Assembly: GCA_003615045.1 (NCBI GenBank)
Contig: ML014136.1
Span: 1 to 64,000 of the forward strand
DNA from: Caulochytrium protostelioides
Taxonomy: Eukaryota > Chytridiomycota > Caulochytriomycetes > Caulochytriales > Caulochytriaceae
Direction of reading: 5' to 3'
DNA: 64,000 nt
Shown: positions 10,286-19,530 of the stretch, piece after piece
How positions within the stretch are numbered: position 1 is the stretch's first letter
Layout of the letters: the number at the start of each line of letters is the position of its first letter
Notes under the pieces: generated by a model
Seen by the model: the letters and a program-made list of their open reading frames with translations, nothing else
Told to the model about the DNA's origin: nothing
The model's database searches: none
Program-made: the position numbers and the translations under genes

Positions 10286-11364
10286 ACCCATGGCCCGACC
10301 CGTCTCCTGTAGTCAGACCCGAACATCGACATCATCATCGCTTCATGGAGCCCCACTGCGATCGGCCGTGGTGCGGATCGTCCGCTGGAGCGTCATCGTC
10401 ATTGCTGTCGTCTGCTGGATCGATCGACCCGTCTGGTATGCGGCATCGCGTCCGCGAGCAGCAGGGGTGGACGACCGCGAAGCGAAGCGCGGAGGACGAC
10501 AAAAAGGGCGGAGGCTCGCGGGCGCGGGTGGGTAGGGCCGCGTTGGGCCTCGCCTCAGGGCTAAGCCCTCGCTTCCAGGGTCCTTCCCGACGGCGGCGCG
10601 CTCGGCCTCACCCCAGACCCAGGCCAGATCCCCCCCGGACGCGGGGCACGAGAGGAGAGGACGGGAGAGCCTCGATGGGCGAGCTAGGCGCGGGCATGCG
10701 CACCGGCGGCATCGGTCGATGCCATCGAATCCCCGGTCACCACGCACCATACCATCGCCCGCCATGGCCTGGATACCCGTGGCATTGACGCGGACACCAC
10801 GCGGTATGCGCCGGGCACGTGGTGGGCTCCACGTGGCGCTGTCCCCCTGATCCGGAGGGGGAGGCTCCCGTCACGCCGCGCGGGGTCAGCAACTGCCGCA
10901 ACGTGAGCCGTGCCGATCGATCCGCCTAGGCCCGGTGCGCTATCCAGGACGGGCGCCGTCGGCGGTTCCTGCTTACCCGCCATCCCCATCCCGGCCTCTT
11001 CGTCCTCCGCCTGCATGGTGACTCCGGCGTGATACCGTAGTGTCTGGCCGGGCAGCCATGTGTTCCGGACGGCGAGATCACCATTGCCCCTGCCGCCCGC
11101 ACCACGTCTCCTGATCCTCGGAGCTTCGCGGCCCGCGGTCCTTCCTTCGGCCGCCGCGGCCTTTCGGCATCACTGGGGATCCGCTCGGGCTCGTCGCGGC
11201 CATCGCCGTCGCCGTCGCCGTCGCCGCTACAGCGCCCACCCGCCGGTCCACGCCTCGCGACCGTGTCCGCAGGGCCAACCCCCGCGATCACGACGCGCAC
11301 GACCGCCGTCGCGCGGCCGCTGAGGCCGACGTCCGCGCCGCCGGCCCCCTCCATCAAGGCCGCC
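10286..11364. other. Intergenic, 1.1 kb, between VPS45 and NAD kinase
   Basis: The 3' end of VPS45 and the promoter of NAD kinase. Open frames of 100-170 codons exist in several phases, but none shows a conserved motif or codon bias over its neighbours. The NAD kinase frame stays open upstream to about 11263 without an ATG, so a non-coding first exon or an earlier spliced start cannot be excluded. Confidence 0.5.
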
Positions 11365-14300
11365 ATGGCCATGCACGCCGCCCAGGGCGCCGCCGCGGGC
11401 GCTCCCCAGGGCGCCGCTCGGTCGCCGCCATCCGTCGAGGCGGTCGCCGCATCGGCCACGGCGGCAGCCACCGTCACCGCGGCCGCCGTCGCGGCCGCCG
11501 CCACCGTCGCCGCGATCGCTTCTGCCGCTGCGACGGATCCCGCCGAGCCGACGGCGGTGACGGACCCGAGCGAGTCGCGGTCGCGGTCGCCGTCGACGGG
11601 CAGGCAGGCGCCGCGGCGCCACATGTCGCAGTCGCGGTCACGGTCGCGGTCGCCGTTGCGGTCGCCGTCGGGGCTGCCCATGGCCCCGACGGCCATGCCG
11701 CCTCAGCCGATCGACGAGGTCTCGGCGTTCCCGCCGGCGGCGCCACACGCCGCCGCCGCGTTTGCGGCCGCCGACACAGGCGCCGGGGCGGAGCCCGTCG
11801 GCCATGGCGCCATGTCGTCGCCGCCGTCGTCGCCGCCGTCGTCAACGCCGCGGCTGCCGCCGTTCGACATCGACCTAGCATCGTACCGGACGTGCTTGAA
11901 GCAGATCCGGGACCAAGGCTCCGTGTACCGATTCCCGCACGACGTCGTGCTGGACCTGCACTTCATCGAGAGCCGGCAGCAGCACGTGCTGCCCGCGGGC
12001 ACGCAGCTGTCAATGGCGACCATGCTCAAGGCGTATGCCGACACGTATATCCGACTCGACGAGAGCGTCGTCTCGCTCGAGTTCTATACGGGGCGCGCGT
12101 GGGTCGAGTATGTCGAGGACGACCCCTTCGTGATGGCCATTCTGATCGCGCTGATTGAGGCACCGCGCCGTGCGCCGCTCAAGTTCAACACGCGCGGGAT
12201 CACGCTGTCGCTCGTGCCCACCGGCGCCCGCGTCTTCAGCCCGAGCGTGATCCGCGACTTGGGCAACCAGCTGGGCGAGGCGGAGCTCAAGATGAACAGC
12301 CTCTCGCTGACGCTGAATGAGCTCGAGACCATCATCATCGTGGTAAAACCCCTGGACCCATCGCTGCCGCCGCTGTGCCACGCGCTGTGCAAGATGCTGA
12401 TGCGCAAGAGCCCGCGGATCACGATCCTGCTGGACCACAGCTACCAGCACGACAAGCTCTTCGCCTACCAGCGGTTGGTCCGGGCACATCCACCGGCGCG
12501 GCACCAGATCCAGTTTTACGACGTCGACGTCATGCGCCACCAGTCGCTGCACGACGCCGAGACGATCGACGACAACGCGCGCGCGAAGCGGCTCGTCATT
12601 ACGCTCGGCGGCGACGGCACCGTCCTCTTCACCAGCGGTATTTTCCAAGGCCTCGTTCCGCCCGTGCTCTCGTTCGCCCTCGGCTCGCTCGGCTTTCTGA
12701 CCAACTTTGCCTGGGCCGACCGCGACGCCATCCTCGACCGCGTGCTCGACCCCAAGGGTCCTGGGTTCCGCGTCAACCTGCGGCAGCGCTTCGAGGCCGT
12801 GCTGTACCGGCGGTCTCGTGCACCCCGCGCCAGCGCAACGCCGGGCACCGCGCCATCGGGCACGGCACCGCCGGGCACGACCCCGCCGTTCGCACCGCTC
12901 TCGACCTCCGACTCCGACTCCGACTCCGACACGGGTGGACACGCCGACCACAACACCGACTCCTCCGACACGGACGCCAGCGACTGCTCCTGCTCCTCGG
13001 CGACCTGCGTGATCCGACGGTCCCGTCGCAGCCGCCGCCGCCGCCACCAGCGTCTTGGTTTAGGACTCGCCCGTAGCGGAGGCCTCGGCATCGGCGGCGG
13101 CGGCGGCGGCGACGGCGGCGGCGGCGGCGGCTTGGGTCCTGGCTCCCGCGTCCAGTCAGCACCCGTTCACCTTGATTCAACCGCCCTTGAGGATACGATG
13201 CCAACCGCCAGCGGTGCCTTGTCAGGTCATGCTGATCCCCGCGGCACTGCTGGGGCCCGCGGCCGTGGTCGTGGCCGGGACCGTCGTCTTGACGGCGGCG
13301 GGGACAGTCACGACGACGCATTCACTCGGTTCGGGCATGACGCCAACGACGACGACCACAGCGCCGATGACCGTGACGATGCGCTCCTCCATGAAGACCA
13401 TCGCGCGGTGAATGCGGAAACCGACGACATCGACGCTAGCGAGGAGGATGAAGCGCGTACCTGCCTCCCCGCGTTTCACAGCAAAGAAATCGCTGATGAC
13501 CATGGCGTCGGCGATGATGGACACGGTGGCGGCTCGTCATCGTCGTTATCTTCCTTGTGCCGCGGACCCCCGTCGGCGGGGAACCGGCATGCCGTCCCGC
13601 GTGTCAGTGCCGATACCGGTGCCAGTGCCAGTGTTGGTGACGACCCGCCGCTCGCCGCATCGCGGCTGCGTGGCGATGCCATGCCTCCTTCGATGCTACC
13701 GCCGCGACTCGCGACTCTCCGCCACCCGCGCCATGTGTCGCATCACCATCGTGACTACCACGGGCTGCCCGCCACGGCGTCCAGTCATCGCGTGCTGCCC
13801 GCCGCGCCGCGGACGCAGCCCCTCCAGGCATCGCCGGCATCGCCGGCGTCCTCGACGCCCTCCACGAGCGACGCCACCATCGTGCGCCGCTGCGTTCGTG
13901 ACTTTATGACCCGCCGCCAGCCCTACCGCCGTCACGGCGACGTCGGCGCCGTGCCGCCCGAAGCCCTCTCGATGGGCTCGCTCTCGGCGTGGGCATCCGC
14001 CTCCGGCGCGTCCTCGGTCTCGGGCGACATTGGCGGCGACGGCGACCGCGGCGGCATTAACCACGACGACCACTCCACCCTGTCGGCTTCGGCGGACCAC
14101 GCCCAGTCAACCGATGGTGTCCACGAGGACAACCCCGCTCACGACCACGGGCGCGGCCGCCGCCACCACCACCATCGCCACCACCACCACCATCGCCACC
14201 TCCCGCACCGTAACGACCAGCTGGAGGGGAAGCCGCCGCATGACGGCAGCGTTGGCATGATGGCGAACGACACGGTCGGCGGTACCCTCGGCATGGCCGT

Positions 14301-15426
14301 CGGCGCCCCAAGGCCTCGCGTCCTCTCGCGCTCCCGGTCTCGCTCGCCCTCGCCCGCCGCGGCGTCCCATGACGCCCGCTGGCCGGACGCGCAGCCGCCG
14401 GCCGGGTCGCTGCTCGAGGATGCACTGCGCGGCAGTGCATCCGCGCGCCGCTGTCCCTCGGGCACATCCGCCGTCACGGCATCCCCGTCGCGCCGCGTTC
14501 TATCGCCACAGATCTCGACCTCGTCCGTGCCGGAGGCCGCCGCGGGCGCCTCGCCGGCCGTCGCGCTGGTCGTGCCGGCGGCGCCGCAGCCGATGAGCGA
14601 CAGCTTGCCCGCGTCGACCACGACATCGACCACGCCTTCGCAGCCGCTGTCGCAGCCGCTGTCGCAGCCGCCGTCGCAGCCGCCGTCGCAGCCGCCTTCG
14701 CGGCCACCTTCGCGGCCAGCGTCGCCGAACATCAAGCTGCCAACGTCGGTGGGCGAGGCAGGGGCGGCGGCGGACGCGGACCCGTCCGGGAAAGGCGCGT
14801 TCCACAGCGTGTCGCACCCGAAGCCGCAGCACCGGCGGCACCACAGTCGCCCGTCTTATGACTATGCCATGCACGGCGGCTGGTCGACGCCGACGACGCA
14901 CTACCCCAAGGTGGGCGCGGCCATGACCGCGGTGGCTCAGTCGCTCGTGCTGAACGAGGTGGTGATTGACCGCGGCCCGAACGCGAGTATGGTGAGCCTC
15001 GAGGTCTGGGTCGACGCGCTGCATCTGACGACGATCCTGGCGGACGGGCTCGTCGTGGCCACGTCGACCGGGTCGACCGCATACTCGCTGTCAGCCGGCG
15101 GCTCGCTGATGCACCCGATGTCCGGGATGCTTGTGACGCCGATTTGTCCGCACACGCTGACGGCGCGGCCAATGGTGCTGCCGTACGCCGTGGAGCTGCG
15201 GATCTGTCTCACGGCGAACGCGCGCACGGCCGCCTGGGTCTCCTTTGACGGCCGCGAGCGCACCGAACTCCGTGAAGGCGACGTCCTCACCATCGGGTCC
15301 GGGCGGTTTCCCTTCCTCTCACTCTGCGAAACGGGTCAGTCGGTCGACTGGTTCCGGTCGATCATGAGCGGCCTCGGCTGGAACCAGCGCGTGCAGCAGA
15401 AACCCTTTGGTCCTCGTGACATGTAG
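11365..15426 (+). CDS. NADK: ATP-NAD kinase with a ~700-residue disordered insertion inside the catalytic domain
   Basis: A 1353-residue single-exon protein expected to phosphorylate NAD to NADP with ATP. Family motifs: GGDGT at 415-419, followed by LSFALGSLGFLTNFAW; then, after the insertion, LNEVVIDRG (about 1196) and TGSTAYSLSAGGSLMHP (1235-1251), the second conserved nucleotide/NAD site, then LTPICPHTL-like VTPICPHTLTARPMVLP and SFDGRERTELREGD. The catalytic domain is split between EAVLYRR (about 483) and LVLNEVV (about 1194) by a His/Asp/Ser/Arg/Pro-rich stretch of about 700 residues. The fungal Utr1-type enzyme has only a short segment there. The N-terminal ~150 residues are also low-complexity Ala/Ser/Arg. 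The start is the ATG at 11365 (GCCGCC ATG G); upstream only GTG is in frame. The last 119 bases recur at the left edge of the window. Confidence 0.9.
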   Translation: MAMHAAQGAAAGAPQGAARSPPSVEAVAASATAAATVTAAAVAAAATVAAIASAAATDPAEPTAVTDPSESRSRSPSTGRQAPRRHMSQSRSRSRSPLRSPSGLPMAPTAMPPQPIDEVSAFPPAAPHAAAAFAAADTGAGAEPVGHGAMSSPPSSPPSSTPRLPPFDIDLASYRTCLKQIRDQGSVYRFPHDVVLDLHFIESRQQHVLPAGTQLSMATMLKAYADTYIRLDESVVSLEFYTGRAWVEYVEDDPFVMAILIALIEAPRRAPLKFNTRGITLSLVPTGARVFSPSVIRDLGNQLGEAELKMNSLSLTLNELETIIIVVKPLDPSLPPLCHALCKMLMRKSPRITILLDHSYQHDKLFAYQRLVRAHPPARHQIQFYDVDVMRHQSLHDAETIDDNARAKRLVITLGGDGTVLFTSGIFQGLVPPVLSFALGSLGFLTNFAWADRDAILDRVLDPKGPGFRVNLRQRFEAVLYRRSRAPRASATPGTAPSGTAPPGTTPPFAPLSTSDSDSDSDTGGHADHNTDSSDTDASDCSCSSATCVIRRSRRSRRRRHQRLGLGLARSGGLGIGGGGGGDGGGGGGLGPGSRVQSAPVHLDSTALEDTMPTASGALSGHADPRGTAGARGRGRGRDRRLDGGGDSHDDAFTRFGHDANDDDHSADDRDDALLHEDHRAVNAETDDIDASEEDEARTCLPAFHSKEIADDHGVGDDGHGGGSSSSLSSLCRGPPSAGNRHAVPRVSADTGASASVGDDPPLAASRLRGDAMPPSMLPPRLATLRHPRHVSHHHRDYHGLPATASSHRVLPAAPRTQPLQASPASPASSTPSTSDATIVRRCVRDFMTRRQPYRRHGDVGAVPPEALSMGSLSAWASASGASSVSGDIGGDGDRGGINHDDHSTLSASADHAQSTDGVHEDNPAHDHGRGRRHHHHRHHHHHRHLPHRNDQLEGKPPHDGSVGMMANDTVGGTLGMAVGAPRPRVLSRSRSRSPSPAAASHDARWPDAQPPAGSLLEDALRGSASARRCPSGTSAVTASPSRRVLSPQISTSSVPEAAAGASPAVALVVPAAPQPMSDSLPASTTTSTTPSQPLSQPLSQPPSQPPSQPPSRPPSRPASPNIKLPTSVGEAGAAADADPSGKGAFHSVSHPKPQHRRHHSRPSYDYAMHGGWSTPTTHYPKVGAAMTAVAQSLVLNEVVIDRGPNASMVSLEVWVDALHLTTILADGLVVATSTGSTAYSLSAGGSLMHPMSGMLVTPICPHTLTARPMVLPYAVELRICLTANARTAAWVSFDGRERTELREGDVLTIGSGRFPFLSLCETGQSVDWFRSIMSGLGWNQRVQQKPFGPRDM

Positions 15427-16575
15427 ATCATTTGTTTAAGGATGTATATGCTATCCGACGAGGCCACCATAACACAGCAGTCCTCACCCAAGTTGTCTGC
15501 CCAGGGGCCCCCTGTTTTGGGGGCGGCCTAGATAGTAGGCACGTCGTCGGCAGCCTTCTTGCGCTCGAGGAACCCGCTCATGCTGATACGCTCGCCGTCC
15601 ACGGTGTCAGTGAACTCGGGGTGCTTTCCTTCCAGCCTTCCTTCCAGCGGAACGCCAGGGTGGCCGCCCAGTGCTCGGCGGCCATGGCTCTGAAGGTCGC
15701 GATGGCGCCAGCGATGTCACTGGCCACCACCTTGGGTTCCTTCAGTACGTCGTACAGCACGGAAATGTCGATGGCCACGAAGCGCGTCACTGGGCCACCG
15801 GTATCGCGTTGACGGCCGCTCAGCTGCTGCCGGATACCCCCAGACAATGGGAGTGTATCGCTCGAGGCCGTGCAAGACGCCCCGGCTGTTTCAGCCCGTG
15901 ATGCGACGTGTTTTTGTCCGACATGGACTCCCATGCTTTTGTCCGCCTCGAAGCCCAGCACACAGCGGTGCGGAGTCACCGTCTGCTTCACGGCGGTCGA
16001 CCGCTCCACGGAGGACTTCCTAGCGCGTGGATGACAAGCATGCCACGACTGAAAACTTTTGCTGCAGGCTACTTCCGCTGCGCGGGGTGGCGTGCTACCC
16101 GTTTTCGAAATCCTGGCGCATGCACTGCACCAATATTGCTGGAAAATTCCACCACGAAGGCTATGCCGACGCGCGGCGCGGAGCGAACATCCACTACCTC
16201 AGGGAGTAGGCAGCTCTCGGGCCGCCTGGAGCCTAAACCCCGCAAACCCCGCAAACACGCTCAGTAGCAGGGGAGGACCCCCTACGCCCTGGCGTATTTC
16301 CCAGGGCTTTCTCCTGCGAAGTGACATGCGCCCCGGTCGCCGAGGATCTCGGTGTCCTTCACCTCTGCTGCTGGGTGCTTCTTCGCAGAGTCGCAGATAC
16401 GAACGTACGAACGCAAGAGTGCATTTTCGTCGCGCTGGTCTTGCATGTATACCGCATCCGCAAACAGTATAGTATCTAGCCTGATTTCTCTATGACAGAA
16501 ACCACGGTGGTTCACCAGTATCTACTATCCACCCATCTTATCCCTCCCTTATCCCTCCTTCAGGTCTCTGCCACG
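15427..16575. other. Left part of accessory island
   Basis: Starts just after the NAD kinase stop and ends at the secreted-protein gene. The base composition is less GC-rich than the flanks. It contains the minus-strand gene remnant described separately (15528-16009). The last ~100 bases before 16576 are pyrimidine-rich (TATCCCTCC repeats) and may be the promoter of the secreted-protein gene. Confidence 0.5.
15528..16009 (-). pseudogene. Frame-broken remnant of an unrecognised gene
   Basis: One minus-strand frame (16009 to about 15620) gives plausible globular sequence such as RFVAIDISVLYDVLKEPK and ATFRAMAAEHWAATLAF. Near 15630, inside an AGGAA-repeat stretch, protein-like sequence continues in another phase as KHPEFTDTVDGERISMSGF and runs to a stop at 15528. 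A small indel in the AGGAA repeats would explain this. I do not recognise the family. It could instead be a shadow, but the continuation across frames makes decay the better reading. Confidence 0.3.
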
Positions 16576-19530
16576 ATGCGGCTGCTCGTATGGGGCCGCA
16601 AGGGGCTGCTCAGCGTCCTGTTTCTGGCCCTTCTCGTGAGCCTTGTCGTCACGGCCATGCCGGCTGATCGTGCCGATGTAGACCAGGATGGACATGGACA
16701 CGGTGGTGTCCCGGAAACACAAGGCTGGTCAGATATTGTTGGTCAGATGTTGCCCTTTGACTTCATTGCGGACCCTTCCCAAACGGAGCAGCCACAGCAA
16801 CAGACGGGAAAACGGAATGCTGGCAACAATCCCTCAACTCAAAAGCGTAAAAAAACCAAAACAGAAGCACATCCGGCTGATCCGCTTACGCCATATTGGA
16901 ATGATAAACACGAGGAGGTCCAGCTTCAGCTTATTCAGCTTGAGCTCAATCGGCTTCAATCCACCGAGGGCCTGACTTTCGCGGCGTTTGTCCATGCCGT
17001 CTGTGGGCCACTTCACAAGATGAAAGACGAACCTTTCGATTATAACGACCCTAAGACCCCGTTGTTGTTTGAGTACCGCAGCCTATTGGAGAATGCTTTC
17101 ACGAACCATTTGTCCACCTTCGGCATGCTAGACGAACCTACACTCGATCACTCGGCGGGAACTTCAGGGAGCCACTTGCTTCCCACTATATCCAGTCACA
17201 TCGCGCGTATTAGGAAGTATTTCGATGAGGTGGATCTGGTGTATGTTGCTTGGCACTCGCTGAGCAAAGAACGTTCGAAAGCAATCAATGAAATACTGGA
17301 AAATGCCCTCATGTTCATTTATCTAAAGCACACGATAGCCAAAGGAGCGAAGAGCGATATCTATGATCATGGAAAGTTTCAGAACCCGTCGAAAGCTAAC
17401 GATGAACTACGATGGACTCAGGATGCTCTGTCATCGATGCTTCTCGATCCTCCCAATATCGACCTCCTGACAAGGATTCGAAACTTCGTAGAACCACTCG
17501 CTCCATTTGACTCATCAGCCAAAGACATCTTTGCCATGGTGCAGTCGTCGACGTCCGAGCTTAGCGATGATGACACAGGGTCGCACCTCATATTGCGCGA
17601 CTCCGATTTTTCCTGGGCCACTCCACCATTTTCAATGGAAGAACTCGTAGCCGCTCTGCGACGATACATCGTGGAGAAGAAAAACTCGAGAGCCCCCGCC
17701 CGAGTGCCACCGTTGTTCAATTGGCAGCTCGGCCTCCGATACAAAAATGATCCTCTCGGCACTTTCGGAAAGTGGACCAATGAGCATCAATTCGGCAGAC
17801 GCTTGTACCGATCCATCGACAAGATTATTCCTATTTCATTTGTCGAGGCTATCAAGCGTTTTAATTCGTTCTTCGCCACCGAATTTGGAAACGAGCTTAC
17901 GGGTCTTCCCATTAGACCCATGAAAGGACATGCTTTTTTTGATCCCTTCTTGTTTCATCGTTGCAGGCAGTTTCGTGACTTGTTTCCAGGGTCGCTTCCT
18001 ACAGCTATGCCAACTGTGCCCACCATCGAGAGCGAAGATCCGGAGAACAGAAATGATCAGATTTCCGCGCCAGAAGAGCACCGAGGCATTCCGTCTTCAC
18101 ATCGCGGCGTTCCTAGTCCGGGGACAGTTCGCCCTAAGAAAAGGAACCGCGATAACGAGAAGTCGGATCGGCAGGTGGCGGAACCGAGCCTTTTCCGCAT
18201 GCGGATTCACAGACTATCAAAAACATGGATACATGCTTCACGGCCTGGAGACCCCAGTACAAGTATGTCGCTCAAGGAGTTTGTGGACCAACTCTACACG
18301 CCACTGCGGACGTACCTGAATGAGGTGCTGAAAAAAAAAGGTTCAACAAGCGCCTATCGAAAAAGCAAAACAGAACGCTTACCGTCTTTGATCAATTTTC
18401 ACAATGCTTTTAAAGACATTCTTCAAAGTGATAAGGCCGACAAGCCTGCCGCGTGGGCGTCCAGTGCAATGACACCCGAGTACAAGGCTTTTCTTGAGGC
18501 ATATGTCGCTGAGATACAGAATCTGTATGATGCGTGGTACTTGATCGGACACACTCTTTTGAAGGACCGCGTTGCAGTCATGGACACGATCATCATCTCT
18601 CTGTATTCCTGTCTTCTCGTTTTTGAGCCAACCGCGAGTAGGAGAAGCCTGATAGTTGGCGTGCCGGGAGAAGCAATCCAAAAAGGAAAAGAAAAAGCGC
18701 CAAAGACGCTAAATAAGCGCGTGCTTCCAAGTGGACTTCGAGAGAACGCGATCACCTGCAGTCACTATTTTACTGATCTCCTGACAGCTAGACTGTCTTC
18801 TGGCCCGTTTGTTCCGCCGAAATATCCACCGACGCATCCGCCGACGACCCCAGCAATTGATTCATTGAAAGATCTCTTGCCGAAAATCCAAGAATTCATC
18901 GAACCACTCGTGCCGTATGACGAAACAGCCCAAAGTATCTCTGGCATCTTGCGGCCGCTGTATTCCGAGCTGCAGCGTGGCGAGCTTGACCTTTTGCTTT
19001 TAGATCAAAAGGCATTAGCCTGGGCCACGATTAAGTCTATCTACCGGAGACAAGAATTGGTCGGTTTGGGTTATGACTATGATTTGAGAAAAAAAGTCAA
19101 TCTGGAGCCGTCACATGCGCCTGTAACCACATTGGTAAATCTAGCGTACGTATCGGCCGACCCCCATGATGATGGATATAAGTTGGCTCGCCCTCTACCC
19201 GACTTCAGGCCATATGGTGCAGCCGTCGACCGATTCAATAAGTTTATTGAGTCTCAGAGACGTCGGATTTCTCTCGACAGCCTTCCCATAAGCCATGTGG
19301 AACCAAACGGATTTGACTCTGATCTCTTTCATGACTCCACACTGTTTGGCGGCAAGCGCGATGTGCCTTTGCAGGATCTTGCGACGATCCAAACGCACTC
19401 TCCAGCTGTGCCGGGCGGTGTCGCCCCGACATTGGAGGACATAGCGAATCACGCCCAGTCTGTTTCCGTCCCTTCCGTGCCTAAAAATGTGGCAGGTTAC
19501 CCCCCGCTCCACGGACCTTTTCACATTTAA
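16576..19530 (+). CDS. Predicted secreted protein made of two related ~430-residue modules; family unknown
   Basis: A 984-residue single-exon gene. A signal peptide is clear: basic MRLLVWGRKG, a hydrophobic core LLSVLFLALLVSLVV, and a likely cut after VTA (27) or MPA (30). The start at 16576 puts the signal peptide at the N terminus; an ATG 28 codons upstream (16492) would bury it. Two halves are related: VYVAWHSLSKER (about 221) and YDAWYLIGHTLLKDR (about 650); FVEPLAPFDSSAKDIF (about 304) and FIEPLVPYDETAQSIS (about 774); RFNSFF...GLPI...FFDPFLFH (about 423-450) and RFNKFI...SLPI...FDSDLFH (about 880-905). The linker (about 490-535) is charged and disordered. A sampled line is 47% GC, well below neighbouring genes. 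No catalytic motif is recognised. A secreted effector or wall/surface protein is an inference. Confidence 0.8.
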   Translation: MRLLVWGRKGLLSVLFLALLVSLVVTAMPADRADVDQDGHGHGGVPETQGWSDIVGQMLPFDFIADPSQTEQPQQQTGKRNAGNNPSTQKRKKTKTEAHPADPLTPYWNDKHEEVQLQLIQLELNRLQSTEGLTFAAFVHAVCGPLHKMKDEPFDYNDPKTPLLFEYRSLLENAFTNHLSTFGMLDEPTLDHSAGTSGSHLLPTISSHIARIRKYFDEVDLVYVAWHSLSKERSKAINEILENALMFIYLKHTIAKGAKSDIYDHGKFQNPSKANDELRWTQDALSSMLLDPPNIDLLTRIRNFVEPLAPFDSSAKDIFAMVQSSTSELSDDDTGSHLILRDSDFSWATPPFSMEELVAALRRYIVEKKNSRAPARVPPLFNWQLGLRYKNDPLGTFGKWTNEHQFGRRLYRSIDKIIPISFVEAIKRFNSFFATEFGNELTGLPIRPMKGHAFFDPFLFHRCRQFRDLFPGSLPTAMPTVPTIESEDPENRNDQISAPEEHRGIPSSHRGVPSPGTVRPKKRNRDNEKSDRQVAEPSLFRMRIHRLSKTWIHASRPGDPSTSMSLKEFVDQLYTPLRTYLNEVLKKKGSTSAYRKSKTERLPSLINFHNAFKDILQSDKADKPAAWASSAMTPEYKAFLEAYVAEIQNLYDAWYLIGHTLLKDRVAVMDTIIISLYSCLLVFEPTASRRSLIVGVPGEAIQKGKEKAPKTLNKRVLPSGLRENAITCSHYFTDLLTARLSSGPFVPPKYPPTHPPTTPAIDSLKDLLPKIQEFIEPLVPYDETAQSISGILRPLYSELQRGELDLLLLDQKALAWATIKSIYRRQELVGLGYDYDLRKKVNLEPSHAPVTTLVNLAYVSADPHDDGYKLARPLPDFRPYGAAVDRFNKFIESQRRRISLDSLPISHVEPNGFDSDLFHDSTLFGGKRDVPLQDLATIQTHSPAVPGGVAPTLEDIANHAQSVSVPSVPKNVAGYPPLHGPFHI

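Noticed and set aside
16492-16575. Upstream ATG for the secreted protein gene
   Set aside because: Would put 28 residues before the signal peptide; the ATG at 16576 has the better context and an N-terminal signal sequence.
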